DNA of 64,000 nt from Ferrimonas kyonanensis DSM 18153 (lineage in GTDB: Bacteria > Pseudomonadota > Gammaproteobacteria > Enterobacterales > Shewanellaceae), in assembly GCF_000425405.1 (NCBI RefSeq), contig NZ_KE384364.1, positions 110,345 through 174,344 of the forward strand, given 5' to 3'. The position numbers and the translations under genes were made by a program. The notes beneath the pieces are model-generated. The model ran no database searches. It saw only the letters and a program-made list of their open reading frames with translations, and had not been told where the DNA came from. Shown here piece after piece: positions 37,859 through 48,198 of this stretch. Numbering within the stretch: the first letter of the stretch is position 1; the number at the start of each line of letters is the position of its first letter.

Positions 37859-37886
37859 TTGGTAAGAATTAGTATTACGCTATAGA
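37859..37886 (+). promoter_or_regulatory. yhbY: yhbY sigma-70 promoter
   Basis: TTGGTA (37859-37864), a 16-nt spacer and TATAGA (37881-37886) on the plus strand. The -10 overlaps the sigma-32 -10 of the divergent rlmE-ftsH promoter. Confidence 0.6.
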
Positions 37887-37912
37887 TGGCGTTAGAATAC
37901 GCGCTTTTCAAG
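37883..37912 (-). promoter_or_regulatory. rlmE: Sigma-32 promoter of rlmE-ftsH
   Basis: Minus strand: CTTGAAA (37906-37912), a 14-nt spacer, CGCCATCTA (37883-37891), an 8/9 match to the heat-shock -10 CCCCATNTA. The rlmE-ftsH operon is a known sigma-32 target in E. coli. Confidence 0.8.
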
Positions 37913-37937
37913 TCCCCAAACCAAAATGAGTGGCCCA

Positions 37938-38240
37938 ATGAGTCAATTAACTACCAAGCAGAAGCAGTATCTTAAAGGCTTGGCCCATAGCCTGAAGCCG
38001 GTAGTCCTGCTGGGCGGCAACGGTCTGACCGAAGGCGTAATGGCCGAAATTGAACTGGCTCTGGCACACCATGAGCTGATCAAGGTCAAGGTGGCCAGTG
38101 AAGACCGTGATGCCAAGCGCGCCATCATGGACGCCATCCTGCGCGAATCCGGCGCGGCTCAGGTTCAGGTTATCGGCCATATTCTGGTGCTGTACCGCGA
38201 ATCTGAAAAGTGCAAAATTGAGTTGCCGAAAGCCCGTTAA
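37938..38240 (+). CDS. yhbY: RNA-binding protein YhbY (CRM domain)
   Basis: A 100-aa CRM-domain protein associated with pre-50S ribosomal particles. It aligns along its length with E. coli YhbY (97 aa), including KQKQYLKGLAHSLKPVVLLG, NGLTEGVMAEIELALAHHEL and the GxxG-type loop region. MSQLTTKQ at 37938 is preferred over an ATG four codons earlier. It is divergent from rlmE and convergent with greA, sharing a bidirectional terminator. Confidence 0.95.
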   Translation: MSQLTTKQKQYLKGLAHSLKPVVLLGGNGLTEGVMAEIELALAHHELIKVKVASEDRDAKRAIMDAILRESGAAQVQVIGHILVLYRESEKCKIELPKAR

Positions 38241-38264
38241 TCCGGTCTGTCAGCCAGTCTCAAT

Positions 38265-38294
38265 AAAAAAGCCGCGAAGTCGCGGCTTTTTTTA
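38265..38294. terminator. Bidirectional terminator between yhbY and greA
   Basis: GCCGCGA-AG-TCGCGGC flanked by six A and seven T residues serves the convergent yhbY (+) and greA (-) genes. Confidence 0.93.
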
Positions 38295-38339
38295 TGCGGG
38301 GTCAGTGTACACCTAAACCCCACGGGCGAGTCCTCGAGA

Positions 38340-38816
38340 TTACTTGTATTGGACCTCGATGATCTCATACTCCACTTCGCCACCCGGGGCTTTCACCACC
38401 ACCAGGTCGTCCAGCTCTTTGCCCACCAGGGCGCGGGCAATGGGGGAGTTCACGGAGATCATTCCGCCTTTCAGATCCGCTTCATCATCACCAACAATGC
38501 GGTACGTCACCTCTTCGTCACTGTCGACATTCAAAATGGTCACAGTGGCGCCGAAAATCACCCGGCCATTGTTAGGGATCTTGGTCACGTCGATGATCTG
38601 CGCGGTGGACAGCTTGCTTTCGATGTCGCGAACCCGAGCTTCACACAGTCCCTGCTCTTCGCGGGCCGCATGGTACTCGGCGTTCTCTTTCAAATCACCC
38701 AGCTCTCGTGCTTCTGCGATGGCTTCGGAGATCGCTGGACGCTTGGTGTGCTTCAGATGCTCCAGCTCTTCTCGTAGCTGCTGGGCACCGACAACGGTCA
38801 TTGGAACCTGGGTCAT
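38340..38816 (-). CDS. greA: Transcription elongation factor GreA
   Basis: A 158-aa cleavage factor that rescues backtracked RNA polymerase through its secondary channel. The N-terminal coiled coil ([42 protein letters not shown] region, with the conserved acidic tip Asp-Leu-Lys-Glu-Asn) and C-terminal FKBP-like domain are present. The start [14 protein letters not shown] matches the family; the long upstream open frame is spurious. It follows carB after a hairpin. Confidence 0.97.
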   Translation of the reverse strand: MTQVPMTVVGAQQLREELEHLKHTKRPAISEAIAEARELGDLKENAEYHAAREEQGLCEARVRDIESKLSTAQIIDVTKIPNNGRVIFGATVTILNVDSDEEVTYRIVGDDEADLKGGMISVNSPIARALVGKELDDLVVVKAPGGEVEYEIIEVQYK

Positions 38817-38936
38817 AATCTGCTTCCGTCTTATCCGGCCAAACCGGGCCCCAGCCAATGCACGCATTGACCTGCCAAGTTGAATTCCGGGTATTGTAAA
38901 TAGGGTGTTTTGGTTCTGGAATAGACCGATTGTAAT

Positions 38937-38969
38937 AAGAAAACGCCGGCAGGTCATCCCTGCCGACGT
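38937..38969 (-). terminator. carB: Terminator-like hairpin after carB
   Basis: Minus-strand CGGCAGG / CCTGCCG stem with flanking partial pairs followed by TTTTC, 29 nt after the carB stop. Confidence 0.75.
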
Positions 38970-38993
38970 CTCAGTATCGCCAAAAAAGCGGGG

Positions 38994-41900
38994 TTACTTC
39001 AAACTGCGCTGATGCAGCTCCTGCACCGAACTGACCTTACCACGGTCATCGGCGGTATGGGCCAGGCAAGTGGCAAAGCCGGCATTCATGGTGGTGGTGT
39101 AGTTCACCTTGTGCTGCAACGCCCCTCGACGAAGGTGTTTGGAATCCTCGATGGCCTGACGGCCTTCGGTGGTATTCACGATGTAGGTGTACTCGTCGTT
39201 TTTGATCCGGTCCAGGATGTGGGGACGCCCTTCATGGATCTTATTGACCAGTCTAGGGTTAATGCCCGCCTCTCCCAGCGCAACGGCGGTGCCGTGGGTG
39301 GCATCCAGCTCATAGCCCAGCTCTATCAGCTGGGTGGCCAGATCCGCCACTCGGGACTTATCGCCCTGACGAACCGACAACAGGGCTCGGCCGGATTTCG
39401 GCACGTCCTTGATCGCCCCCAGTTGCGCCTTGGCGTAAGCCTCGGCAAAGGTGTCACCCACGCCCATCACCTCACCAGTGGAGCGCATCTCCGGCCCCAG
39501 CAGCGGATCCACGCCGGGGAACTTGTTGAATGGCAGCACCACCTCTTTCACCGAGTAGTAAGGTGGAATCACCTCCTGGGTGAAGTTCTGCGCCTTGAGG
39601 GAGGTGCCCGCCATGACCCGGGCAGCCACTTTCGCCAGCTGCACCCCGGTGGCCTTGGACACGAACGGCACGGTTCGAGCGGCGCGAGGGTTGACCTCAA
39701 TCAGGTAGATGGCGTTGTCCTTGACCGCAAACTGCACGTTCATCAGACCCACCACACCCAATTCCAGCGCCAGCTTACGCACCTGCAGCCGCATCTGGTC
39801 CTGAATCGACTGGCTCAGGGTGTAGGGAGGCAGAGAGCAACCGGAGTCGCCACTGTGAACTCCCGCCTGCTCAATGTGCTCCATGATGCCGCCGATGACC
39901 ACGTCGACACCGTCACACACCGCGTCCACATCCACTTCGATGGCGTCATCAAGGAAGCGATCCAGCAGTACCGGTGACTCGTTGGACACGCTCACCGCTT
40001 CATTGAAGTAGCGGCGCAGATCCTGCTCGTCGTAGACGATCTCCATGGCACGACCACCCAGCACGTAGGAAGGGCGAACCACCAGCGGGTACCCGATGCG
40101 CTTGGCGTCAATCACCGCCTGCTCCATGTTGGTGACGGTGCTGTTTTCCGGCTGCAGCAACCCCAGGCGTTCTACTGCCTGCTGGAAGCGTTCCCGGTCT
40201 TCGGAGCGGTCGATGGCGTCCGGGCTGGTGCCTATGATCGGCACGCCGGCAGCTTCCAGATCCCGGGCCAGTTTCAGTGGCGTCTGGCCGCCGTACTGAA
40301 CAATCACACCTTTCGGCTGTTCAACCCGCACAATCTCCAGCACATCTTCCAGGGTCACCGGCTCGAAGTAGAGACGGTCGGAGGTGTCGTAATCGGTGGA
40401 CACGGTTTCCGGGTTACAGTTGACCATGATGGTCTCGTAACCGTCTTCCCGCATTGCCAGTGCCGCGTGCACGCAGCAGTAATCGAACTCAATGCCCTGA
40501 CCGATGCGGTTGGGGCCACCACCAATCACCATGATCTTGTCATTGGTGGATGGCTGCGCTTCGCACTCCTCCTCGTAGGTGGAGTACATGTAAGCGGTGT
40601 CGGTGGAGAACTCGGCGGCGCAGGTATCGACCCGCTTATACACCGGCAGCACCTCAAGGCGCTGGCGCAGCTTGCGAATCTCGCCATCACTGATCCCCAA
40701 CAACTTCGCCAGGCGGGCATCGGCAAAGCCTTTGCGTTTCAGCTTGCGCATGAAGCCAGCGTCCAGACCGGCAAAACCCCGTTCCTTGACCTGCTCTTCC
40801 AGTTGCAACAGCTCTTCAATCTGAACCAGGAACCACTTATCGATGCCCGTCAGCCGATGGATGGCCTCCATGGACAAGCCGGCGCGGAAGGCGTCGGCCA
40901 GGTACCAGATGCGATCGCAACCGGCCTCCTGAAGCTGGTAGCGAATCTTGGACAACGAGTCGTTGTCGTCCAGATTGACGATGGGGTCCAGACCGGTCAT
41001 GCCGGTCTCCAGGCCGCGCAGCGCCTTGTGCAGCGATTCCTGGAAGGTACGGCCAATGGCCATGACCTCGCCCACCGACTTCATCTGAGTGGTCAGGCGG
41101 TCATTGGCGCCGGCAAACTTTTCGAAGTTAAAGCGTGGCACCTTAGTCACCACGTAATCGATGGACGGCTCAAACGACGCCGGGGTGGTGCCACCGGTGA
41201 TGTCATTTTGCAGCTCATCCAGGGTGTAGCCCACGGCCAACTTGGCCGCCACCTTGGCGATGGGGAAGCCGGTGGCCTTAGACGCCAGCGCCGAGGAACG
41301 GGACACCCGAGGATTCATCTCGATGATCACCAGACGGCCGTCTTTCGGATTCACCGCCCACTGAACGTTGGAGCCGCCGGTTTCGACACCGATCTCTCTC
41401 AGTACGTTCATGGAGGCGGTTCGCATCAGCTGATACTCTTTGTCGGTCAGCGTTTGCGCCGGCGCCACGGTGATCGAGTCACCAGTATGGATGCCCATGG
41501 GGTCGAAGTTTTCGATGGAGCAGACGATGATGCAGTTGTCGGCGCGATCGCGGACCACCTCCATCTCGTACTCTTTCCAGCCAATCAGGCTTTCATCAAT
41601 CAACAACTCGTTGGTCGGGGACAGATCCAGACCATTGGTGCAGATCTCTTCAAACTCTTCACGGTTGTAGGCGATGCCGCCACCACTGCCGCCCATGGTG
41701 AACGACGGGCGGATGATGCAGGGGAAGCCCACCTGCTCCTGAACCGCATTGGCCTCCTCCATGCTGTGGGCGATGCCCGAGCGTGGGGTTTCCAGGCCAA
41801 TGGATTTCATCGCCACATCGAAGCGGGCACGATCTTCGGCCTTATCGATGGCATCGGCAGTGGCGCCAATCATCTGGACGCCGAACTCTTCCAGGACGCC

Positions 41901-42215
41901 GTGTTTCTCCAGCTCCAGGGCGCAGTTCAGTGCGGTCTGGCCACCCATGGTTGGCAACACCGCACACGGGCGCTCCTTCTCAATGATTTTGCGCACCACT
42001 TCCCAGTGGATGGGTTCGATGTAGGTGGCGTCGGCCATCTCCGGATCGGTCATGATGGTGGCCGGGTTGGAGTTCACCAGAATGACCCGGTAGCCCTCTT
42101 CACGCAGAGCCTTACAGGCCTGGGCGCCGGAGTAGTCAAACTCACACGCCTGGCCAATGACGATGGGGCCCGCGCCCAGAATCAGAATGCTTTTTAAGTC
42201 GGTACGTTTTGGCAT
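38994..42215 (-). CDS. carB: Carbamoyl-phosphate synthase large subunit
   Basis: A 1073-aa synthetase with two homologous ATP-grasp halves, an allosteric region and an MGS-like C-terminal domain. It makes carbamoyl phosphate from bicarbonate, ATP and the ammonia channelled from CarA, feeding arginine and pyrimidine synthesis. [21 protein letters not shown] at the start and [21 protein letters not shown] are diagnostic; the length equals E. coli CarB (1073 aa). It lies 22 nt after carA. Confidence 0.98.
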   Translation of the reverse strand: MPKRTDLKSILILGAGPIVIGQACEFDYSGAQACKALREEGYRVILVNSNPATIMTDPEMADATYIEPIHWEVVRKIIEKERPCAVLPTMGGQTALNCALELEKHGVLEEFGVQMIGATADAIDKAEDRARFDVAMKSIGLETPRSGIAHSMEEANAVQEQVGFPCIIRPSFTMGGSGGGIAYNREEFEEICTNGLDLSPTNELLIDESLIGWKEYEMEVVRDRADNCIIVCSIENFDPMGIHTGDSITVAPAQTLTDKEYQLMRTASMNVLREIGVETGGSNVQWAVNPKDGRLVIIEMNPRVSRSSALASKATGFPIAKVAAKLAVGYTLDELQNDITGGTTPASFEPSIDYVVTKVPRFNFEKFAGANDRLTTQMKSVGEVMAIGRTFQESLHKALRGLETGMTGLDPIVNLDDNDSLSKIRYQLQEAGCDRIWYLADAFRAGLSMEAIHRLTGIDKWFLVQIEELLQLEEQVKERGFAGLDAGFMRKLKRKGFADARLAKLLGISDGEIRKLRQRLEVLPVYKRVDTCAAEFSTDTAYMYSTYEEECEAQPSTNDKIMVIGGGPNRIGQGIEFDYCCVHAALAMREDGYETIMVNCNPETVSTDYDTSDRLYFEPVTLEDVLEIVRVEQPKGVIVQYGGQTPLKLARDLEAAGVPIIGTSPDAIDRSEDRERFQQAVERLGLLQPENSTVTNMEQAVIDAKRIGYPLVVRPSYVLGGRAMEIVYDEQDLRRYFNEAVSVSNESPVLLDRFLDDAIEVDVDAVCDGVDVVIGGIMEHIEQAGVHSGDSGCSLPPYTLSQSIQDQMRLQVRKLALELGVVGLMNVQFAVKDNAIYLIEVNPRAARTVPFVSKATGVQLAKVAARVMAGTSLKAQNFTQEVIPPYYSVKEVVLPFNKFPGVDPLLGPEMRSTGEVMGVGDTFAEAYAKAQLGAIKDVPKSGRALLSVRQGDKSRVADLATQLIELGYELDATHGTAVALGEAGINPRLVNKIHEGRPHILDRIKNDEYTYIVNTTEGRQAIEDSKHLRRGALQHKVNYTTTMNAGFATCLAHTADDRGKVSSVQELHQRSLK

Positions 42216-42237
42216 TGTTCTATCTCTTCACGCTCTG

Positions 42238-43383
42238 TTATTGGGCCGCGTTGCGGAGTTGCATCAGTTCGATGAAATGATCGAACAACGGTGCCGCATC
42301 GTGGGGACCCGGGCTGGCTTCAGGGTGGCCCTGGAACGAGAAAGCCGGCTTGTCGGTTCGGTGAATCCCCTGCAGGGAACCATCGAACAAGCTCTTATGG
42401 GTGGCTTTCAGGTTGGTCGGCAAACTGGCTTCATCGACGGCAAAACCGTGGTTCTGGGCGGTGATCATCACCTTGCCGCTGTCCAGGTCCTTGACCGGGT
42501 GGTTACCGCCATGGTGGCCAAACTTCATCTTCAGGGTCTGAGCGCCGGAGGCCAAGGCCAACAGTTGATGCCCCAGGCAGATGCCGAACAGAGGCGTATC
42601 GGTTTCCAGCAGCGACTGAATGGCACGGATGGCGTAATCACAGGGCTCCGGATCACCGGGGCCATTGGACAGGAACACCCCATCCGGATTCATCGCCAAT
42701 ACCTCGGCCGCCGGCGTCTGGGCCGGAACCACGGTCACGTCACAGCCACGATCCACCAGCATCCGCAGAATGTTCTGCTTCACGCCGTAGTCGTAGGCCA
42801 CCACCTTGTACTTCAGTGCGTCTGCCGGCGTATCGCTGGGCAGTCCGCCCACCAGTTTCCAGCTGCCATTGCGCCAGTGGTAAGGGGCGCTGACGGTGAC
42901 TTCCTTGGCCAGGTCCATGCCTTTGAGGCCAGGGAAGCCCTGGGCCTGTTGCAGCGCCTGGGCGGCGTCGGCCGCTACTCCGGTCATGATGCAGCCGGCC
43001 TGAGCGCCCTTCTCCCGCAGAATGCGAGTCAGTTTGCGGGTATCGATATCCGCAATGCCAACCACATTGTGCTGTTTCAGGTACTCAGACAGGGACTGTT
43101 CATTACGGAAGTTGGATGCCAGCGCAGGCAGGTCACGAATGATCAGGCCGGTGGCGTGGATTGCAGAGGATTCAACGTCTTCGGAATTGGTTCCGGTGTT
43201 ACCGATGTGAGGGTAGGTAAGAGTAACTATCTGACGTGAATAGGAAGGATCGGTCAGGATTTCTTGATAACCAGTCATAGAAGTGTTAAAAACGACTTCT
43301 CCGACAGCAGATCCGTCGGCACCTATGGAAGTACCGGTGAAAACTGTGCCATCCTGGAGCATTAATAGGGCAGTTTTGTTCAA
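42238..43383 (-). CDS. carA: Carbamoyl-phosphate synthase small subunit (glutaminase)
   Basis: A 381-aa class I glutamine amidotransferase subunit that supplies ammonia to CarB. The nucleophile cysteine is in [11 protein letters not shown], with the catalytic His/Glu in the [13 protein letters not shown] segment. The first ATG ([17 protein letters not shown]) fits the family, with GGGAGG about 8 nt upstream. It is the first gene of carAB, with two TATAAT boxes and an inverted repeat upstream. Confidence 0.98.
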   Translation of the reverse strand: MNKTALLMLQDGTVFTGTSIGADGSAVGEVVFNTSMTGYQEILTDPSYSRQIVTLTYPHIGNTGTNSEDVESSAIHATGLIIRDLPALASNFRNEQSLSEYLKQHNVVGIADIDTRKLTRILREKGAQAGCIMTGVAADAAQALQQAQGFPGLKGMDLAKEVTVSAPYHWRNGSWKLVGGLPSDTPADALKYKVVAYDYGVKQNILRMLVDRGCDVTVVPAQTPAAEVLAMNPDGVFLSNGPGDPEPCDYAIRAIQSLLETDTPLFGICLGHQLLALASGAQTLKMKFGHHGGNHPVKDLDSGKVMITAQNHGFAVDEASLPTNLKATHKSLFDGSLQGIHRTDKPAFSFQGHPEASPGPHDAAPLFDHFIELMQLRNAAQ

Positions 43384-43403
43384 CTTGACCTCCCACCAGA
43401 AGA

Positions 43404-43518
43404 ATTATAAGTTATTGTTTTACAATGATTTAGGGTAAACCTCTTCAACTCGCCAAACTCAAAAAGTGAATTTTTGACAAATTCCGGCGATTATAGCGAC
43501 CAAAGTCACATTTGTATA
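43404..43518 (-). promoter_or_regulatory. carA: carAB promoter region with inverted-repeat operator candidate
   Basis: Upstream promoter on the minus strand: TATACA (43513-43518), 17 nt, TATAAT (43490-43495), start near 43483. The start lies in a perfect GAATTT-N5-AAATTC repeat (43468-43484), which contains one ArgR-like TGAAT half-site. A second TATAAT (43404-43409) close to the gene lacks a good -35. Tandem pyrimidine- and arginine-controlled promoters are known for E. coli carAB; the assignment here is inference. Confidence 0.45.
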
Positions 43519-43530
43519 TAGCCAATCAAT

Positions 43531-43550
43531 AAAAAAGGGCTAAAAAGCCC
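43531..43550 (-). terminator. dapB: Intrinsic terminator of dapB
   Basis: Minus-strand GGGCT-TTTT-AGCCC followed by six T residues, just after the dapB stop. Confidence 0.9.
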
Positions 43551-43555
43551 TAATT

Positions 43556-44365
43556 TTATTTTAAATCCAATACTTGGTGCATGTCGTACAGGCCATTGGG
43601 CCTCTGAAACAGCCATTGTGCCGCCCGCATGGCGCCATTGGCAAAGGTCATTCGGCTCGAAGCTTTGTGGGTGATCTCCAGCCGTTCACCGATGTCGGCA
43701 AACAGCGCCGTATGCTCACCGACGATGTCGCCGGCCCGAATGGTGGAGAAGGCGATGGTGTCGCGGTCACGCTCGCCGCTAATGCCTTCACGACCGTAGA
43801 TGGCACACTGCTCCAGATCCCGATTCAGGGTCTCGGCAATGACCTCACCCATCCGCAACGCCGTGCCCGACGGGGCGTCCTTCTTGTAGCGGTGGTGGCC
43901 TTCGATGATCTCAATGTCGGTGTAGTCGCCCATCACCTTGGCCGCCGTTTCCAGCAACTTAAACAGCAGGGTCACCCCCACTGACATATTCGGTGCCAGT
44001 ACAATAGGCAGATCCTGCGCCAGCTCGGCGATGCGCTCTTTCTGATGGCTGCTGAAGCCGGTGGTGCCGATGGCAATGGGTTTACCATGCTGGGCACACC
44101 AGGCGGCCATCTCCAGGCTGGTTTCCGGGTTGGTAAAATCGATAAGCACATCGAAGTCATCCACCACCAGTTCCAGTTTATCCACCAGGGTCACGCCGAT
44201 GGCACCGTGGCCAATCAACTCACCGGCATCCACCCCCAGCAAACTGGCACCACTGCGCTCTATGGCCGCACCAAGACGGATCTGAGGGTGCGCCAGGGCG
44301 GCTTCAATCAATGTGCGCCCCATACGGCCGCTGGCCCCGACAATGGCTACTCGGATCTGTTCCAT
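43556..44365 (-). CDS. dapB: 4-hydroxy-tetrahydrodipicolinate reductase
   Basis: A 269-aa NAD(P)H-dependent reductase of the diaminopimelate/lysine pathway. The N-terminal nucleotide-binding [16 protein letters not shown] motif and the catalytic/substrate segment [15 protein letters not shown] are intact. The length is close to E. coli DapB (273 aa). It lies upstream of carAB as in E. coli and Shewanella but has its own terminator. Confidence 0.97.
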   Translation of the reverse strand: MEQIRVAIVGASGRMGRTLIEAALAHPQIRLGAAIERSGASLLGVDAGELIGHGAIGVTLVDKLELVVDDFDVLIDFTNPETSLEMAAWCAQHGKPIAIGTTGFSSHQKERIAELAQDLPIVLAPNMSVGVTLLFKLLETAAKVMGDYTDIEIIEGHHRYKKDAPSGTALRMGEVIAETLNRDLEQCAIYGREGISGERDRDTIAFSTIRAGDIVGEHTALFADIGERLEITHKASSRMTFANGAMRAAQWLFQRPNGLYDMHQVLDLK

Positions 44366-44399
44366 CTGTTACTGCTCCCAATCGGCTCTATGCATCTGG

Positions 44400-44415
44400 A
44401 TAATCATATGATTAT
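44400..44415. other. 16-bp perfect palindrome upstream of dapB
   Basis: ATAATCATATGATTAT lies 35 nt before the dapB start and overlaps a possible -10 (TATGAT on the minus strand). It could be an operator; its GATAAT-like half resembles Fur sites, but the half-site orientation is not canonical. Confidence 0.6.
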
Positions 44416-44455
44416 TGACCGCCGACATAAAGATCTCTGTCCCAATTCGCAGCCC

Positions 44456-44482
44456 AAAAAAAAGGGAAGCAACCGCTTCCCC
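44456..44482 (-). terminator. Intrinsic terminator of the FKBP gene
   Basis: Minus-strand GGGAAGC-GGTT-GCTTCCC followed by eight T residues, 9 nt after the stop codon. Confidence 0.92.
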
Positions 44483-44490
44483 TTATGACA

Positions 44491-45102
44491 TTATTTAATG
44501 TCCAGCAACTCGACTTCGAACACCAGCGCCGAGAACGGTGGAATGGCACCACCTGCACCGCGCTCGCCGTAGGCCAGCTGGTGAGGGATGTACAGTTTCC
44601 ACTTGGCACCCTTGTTCATCATCTGCAGCGCTTCGGTCCAGCCTGCAATCACGCCGCTGACCGGGAACTCAACCGGCTCACCGCGATCCACGGAGCTGTC
44701 GAACACGCCACCATGGGTGAAGGTACCGTGGTAGTGACAGCTCACAGTGCTGTTCAGACCCGGCTTGTCACCTTCGCCTTCGGCGATGATTTCGTACTGC
44801 AGGCCAGATTCGGTGGTGATCACGCCATCACGCTTGGCGTTGTCAGCCAGGAAGGCTTCGCCTTCGCCGGCGGCTTCGGCAGCCTTGGCTTCGCGGGCTT
44901 CAGCCAGACGCTGAGAGATAACCGCAAACGCCTGCTGCAGCTCGGCCATTTCAACCAGGCTGTCTTTGCCTTCGAAGGCATCGGCCAGGCCCTGCTGAAC
45001 CGCAGAGATCTCAATACCTTCAAAGCTGTTGGCGGCCAGTTGCTCACCCAGCTGACGGCCTACGCCGTAGCTTGCTTGCTGTTCTACTGTGTCGAACTTC
45101 AT
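44491..45102 (-). CDS. fklB: FKBP-type peptidyl-prolyl isomerase (FKBP22/FklB)
   Basis: A 203-aa dimeric FKBP with an N-terminal helical dimerisation domain (FDTVEQQASYGVGRQLGEQL) and a C-terminal FKBP domain (VSCHYHGTFTHGGVFDSS ... FPVSGVIAGWTEALQMM ... LAYGERGAGGAIPPFSALVFEVELL). It resembles E. coli FklB and the SIB1 FKBP22 of Shewanella. It is cytoplasmic, with no signal peptide. The start MKFDTVEQQ is preceded by a usable AT-rich leader; the long upstream extension is spurious. Confidence 0.93.
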   Translation of the reverse strand: MKFDTVEQQASYGVGRQLGEQLAANSFEGIEISAVQQGLADAFEGKDSLVEMAELQQAFAVISQRLAEAREAKAAEAAGEGEAFLADNAKRDGVITTESGLQYEIIAEGEGDKPGLNSTVSCHYHGTFTHGGVFDSSVDRGEPVEFPVSGVIAGWTEALQMMNKGAKWKLYIPHQLAYGERGAGGAIPPFSALVFEVELLDIK

Positions 45103-45217
45103 GATGTATGTTCCAGTATGGAAAAAACTGCTGCGGAGTGTACCACTTGTGGGGCAATTAATACCAACGCAATTGAGTCTCTTTTGAGCGCCCGGAACCA
45201 GGCCGGGCGGTTCCATC

Positions 45218-46009
45218 TCAGCGACGGCAACGAGGCTGAATTCCGGCGCTTTTCGCCTGACGATACAGCGGCTGCACCTGCCCCTGCAGTCGCTCCAGAT
45301 CCGAGATGCGGGTACTGTGTGACGGGTGGGTCGACATCAGTTCCGGTGGCGCATTGCCACCACTGGCTTCGGCCATGTTGTGCCACAGTGCCACCGACTG
45401 CTGCGGATCGAAGCCGGCTCTGGCCATCAGATCCGCCCCCATCACGTCGGCCTCACTCTCCTGGGTGCGGCCATAAGGCAGGGTGATGCCCACCTGTACG
45501 CCCAGCCCCAGGCCGGCCATGTACAGGTCGCGGTTGGCGGTGCCCTGCAAAAATACGTCGGCGATCTGCAACCCGGCATTGCTGAGCTGGGAGCGGGACA
45601 CCCGCTCGTTGCTGTGGCGCGCCAGCACGTGCGCCACCTCGTGGCCCATGACCGCGGCCAGCTGATCCTGGTTTTCCGCCACCTCCAGCAAGCCGGTGTA
45701 TACGCCGATGTGCTTGCCCGGCAGGGCAAAGGCATTCACCTGCTCGGAGTCAAACACCACCACCTCCCACTCGGATGGCGTGTCGCCCAGGGCGGTGATG
45801 ATGCCATCGGCCACACACTGCACGTAGGCGATGGTGGCTTTATCGGTAGCACGGGTTTCTTTTTCCTTGATCTGGGCAAAGGACTGGTCCCCCATCTGCG
45901 CCATCTCCGAGCCGGAAAACAGCAGCATCTGATCCCGCCCGGTCGGCGACTGATGAGTGGCACAAGACGAAAGCAGCCCCAACAGGACCACAGCGCCAAG
46001 CTTTCGCAT
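45218..46009 (-). CDS. M48-family metalloprotease lipoprotein (LoiP/YcaL-like)
   Basis: A 263-aa protein with a lipobox LSSC (Cys16) and a zinc-protease motif HEVAH (residues 123-127), with a downstream ESEAD segment supplying the third ligand. The domain matches the short periplasmic M48 peptidases (LoiP/YggG, YcaL) that take part in outer-membrane protein quality control. It is likely anchored in the outer or inner membrane facing the periplasm. It starts close to the S9 peptidase terminator and ends 115 nt before the FKBP start. Confidence 0.88.
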   Translation of the reverse strand: MRKLGAVVLLGLLSSCATHQSPTGRDQMLLFSGSEMAQMGDQSFAQIKEKETRATDKATIAYVQCVADGIITALGDTPSEWEVVVFDSEQVNAFALPGKHIGVYTGLLEVAENQDQLAAVMGHEVAHVLARHSNERVSRSQLSNAGLQIADVFLQGTANRDLYMAGLGLGVQVGITLPYGRTQESEADVMGADLMARAGFDPQQSVALWHNMAEASGGNAPPELMSTHPSHSTRISDLERLQGQVQPLYRQAKSAGIQPRCRR

Positions 46010-46022
46010 AATCTACTCCATT

Positions 46023-46048
46023 AAAAAAGGGATGCGTGTGCATCCCTT
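46023..46048 (-). terminator. Intrinsic terminator of the S9 peptidase gene
   Basis: Minus-strand AAGGGATGC-ACAC-GCATCCC followed by six T residues, 33 nt after the stop. Confidence 0.92.
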
Positions 46049-46080
46049 AATGTTACCCCATTCGCTGGCGGGTTATAAAC

Positions 46081-48024
46081 TCACAGCGCCAGATGCTGAT
46101 CCAAGAAGCTGAGCATGGTTTTGTAGGTGCTGATCCGATTCTCCTCATTGAACAGGCCGTGACCCTCTTTATCCAGCTCCAGCCACTGGTAAGCACGATG
46201 GCGCTTGTCCAAAGCCTCTCGCAACTCCTCGGCATGCTCGATGGGCACCCGCTCATCCTCGCCACCATGAATCAGCAGCAACGGCACTTTCAGCTTATCG
46301 ACATTGTACACCGGCGAGAACGCCTTCATGTTATCGCTATCCTCACCGATCACCTCCCGCAGGTAGTTCACCCCAGATTGGTAATCCGGAATGTCTCCGA
46401 CCTCGTACATCAACTCCAGATCATAAACCCCGGCAAAGCCGATGGCGCACTGAAACAGATCCGGCGCCAGAATCGGCGCCTGCAGGGCCGAGTAGCCGCC
46501 GAACGAGCCGCCATAGATGCAGACGTTGTCTTTGTTAGCCACCCCGGTGTCGATCAGGTGTTGAGTGGCATCGATGATGTCGTACTGAATCTTGCTGCCC
46601 CAGTTGCGGTAGCCAGCCATCTGGTAATCCAGGCCATAGCCGCCGGAGCCGCGAAAGTTGACCTGCAACACCGCCATGCCGCGACTGGCGAACAGTTGCG
46701 ACTCCCAGTTGTAACTCCAGTAGTCCCGTGGTCCATGGGGGCCGCCATGGGGATTGACCAGCAGCGGCAGATTCTTGGCCTTTGTGCCCGCCGGCACCGT
46801 CAGGTAACCGTGAATGGTCATGCCGTCACGGGCGGTAAAGCTGATGGCCTGCACCGTGGCAGACTGCTTGGGGTCCACCCAGCCGCGGCTGTTCAGCAGC
46901 AAGCTGACGCTGTTTTTCTCGGTATCAAACAGGTAGTAGCTAACCGGATGGGTGTCGCTATAAGCAGCAACGATGGCCAGTTTGCCGTCCAGGGTCTGGC
47001 TGGTCAGCGACACCTGCTGGCCGGGAAAGGCCGCCAGCAGGCCTTTGAGGCGCCGGCTCTCCGGCCGCTGTTTATCGATAAACACGTAGCTGGGGTAACC
47101 GGACTCCAGCTCCAGGGCGTACAGGGCCCGGTCTGCCACCGACAGCCAGGTCTGCGAAGGGTCCACGGTGTCATCGCGATAGATGAGCGAGCTGGTGCCC
47201 TTAGTCAAATCCAGTTTCTTCAGCCCCTGAATGCTGGCATCGGTGTTATCCAGCACATAGACTTCGTGATCGCTGGCAAAGGCCACCGGCTGTACACTGC
47301 CCTGCCTGTGATCGCTGGAACCAAACAATGTCCACGGCTCGCCGCGTTTGTTGCGGTAGTAGATCTGGCCCTCTCCGTTCTTGTCGGTGCCGGTAACAAA
47401 CCGCACCTCGCCCCTGGCGTCGGTGAGGAACTGGGCAAAAGACACCGGGGCGTAGGCAATCTTCTTGCGCTTACCGTTGTGAATGTTGACCCGGAACACG
47501 GTGGCCTTCTTGTCTTGCTTGACGCCCATGGGTACCGAGTTGATCAGCACGTGATCCTCGTCCTCCGGCAGCGGGTCAATCATGAAACCCCAGGCACGAA
47601 TGGCACTCGCACCACTGCTGAGGCGACTACCTGTGGTGTTCTTGGTCTGCTTATAGCCAAACAGATACTCCGGCTTGTCGCCGTCGTAATCCACCGCCAT
47701 CATCTCACCATAATACTGCGGCTCCTCGGTCCAGCCTTTGAGGTACTGCTTGGTGACCACGATGCGGTCGTTGCTGGCCCAGTAGTAGCTGCCCACTTCG
47801 GCCCGCATCGGAAAGTGGATAGAATGCAGCAGTTTGCGGGATTGGGTCTCCAGAATCACCACCCTTTGCTTGCCGTCGACCTTGGTCATCAGCGCCAGGC
47901 GATCGCCCTTGGGGGATAGCTTGACGGAGTACGCCTGGCTGGACTTGGCAAAATCTTCAACCGGGATCTGAGCCGCCAGTGGCAGGCTCAGCGTCAGCAG
48001 CAGGGTAAGTATCATCCTTGACAT
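46081..48024 (-). CDS. S9-family prolyl oligopeptidase, secreted
   Basis: A 647-aa peptidase with a signal peptide (MSRMILTLLLTLSLPLAA), an N-terminal beta-propeller-like region of about 370 residues and a C-terminal alpha/beta hydrolase catalytic domain. The triad is visible: Ser507 in YGGSFGGYSAL, Asp590 in HGGEDERV and His622 in KEGHG. It resembles the acylaminoacyl-peptidase/DPP-like S9C group common in Shewanella-type bacteria. It is probably periplasmic. The start at MSRMILT gives the signal peptide; an in-frame upstream ATG would add 21 residues. Confidence 0.9.
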   Translation of the reverse strand: MSRMILTLLLTLSLPLAAQIPVEDFAKSSQAYSVKLSPKGDRLALMTKVDGKQRVVILETQSRKLLHSIHFPMRAEVGSYYWASNDRIVVTKQYLKGWTEEPQYYGEMMAVDYDGDKPEYLFGYKQTKNTTGSRLSSGASAIRAWGFMIDPLPEDEDHVLINSVPMGVKQDKKATVFRVNIHNGKRKKIAYAPVSFAQFLTDARGEVRFVTGTDKNGEGQIYYRNKRGEPWTLFGSSDHRQGSVQPVAFASDHEVYVLDNTDASIQGLKKLDLTKGTSSLIYRDDTVDPSQTWLSVADRALYALELESGYPSYVFIDKQRPESRRLKGLLAAFPGQQVSLTSQTLDGKLAIVAAYSDTHPVSYYLFDTEKNSVSLLLNSRGWVDPKQSATVQAISFTARDGMTIHGYLTVPAGTKAKNLPLLVNPHGGPHGPRDYWSYNWESQLFASRGMAVLQVNFRGSGGYGLDYQMAGYRNWGSKIQYDIIDATQHLIDTGVANKDNVCIYGGSFGGYSALQAPILAPDLFQCAIGFAGVYDLELMYEVGDIPDYQSGVNYLREVIGEDSDNMKAFSPVYNVDKLKVPLLLIHGGEDERVPIEHAEELREALDKRHRAYQWLELDKEGHGLFNEENRISTYKTMLSFLDQHLAL

Positions 48025-48198
48025 CGAACAGCTCCAAAATGGGAATGATTTAAACGGTAACGTTAGTGCAATGTTAAGCGCGGCCAAAAAAATAACAAGC
48101 CTAACCTGACTGCCATCGAATTTAAATCACAATAAAATGAATAAGTTCCAAGGCATCGGCTCGGCCGTTCGAGCCGTTTCTCAGGCCATAAACGCAAC

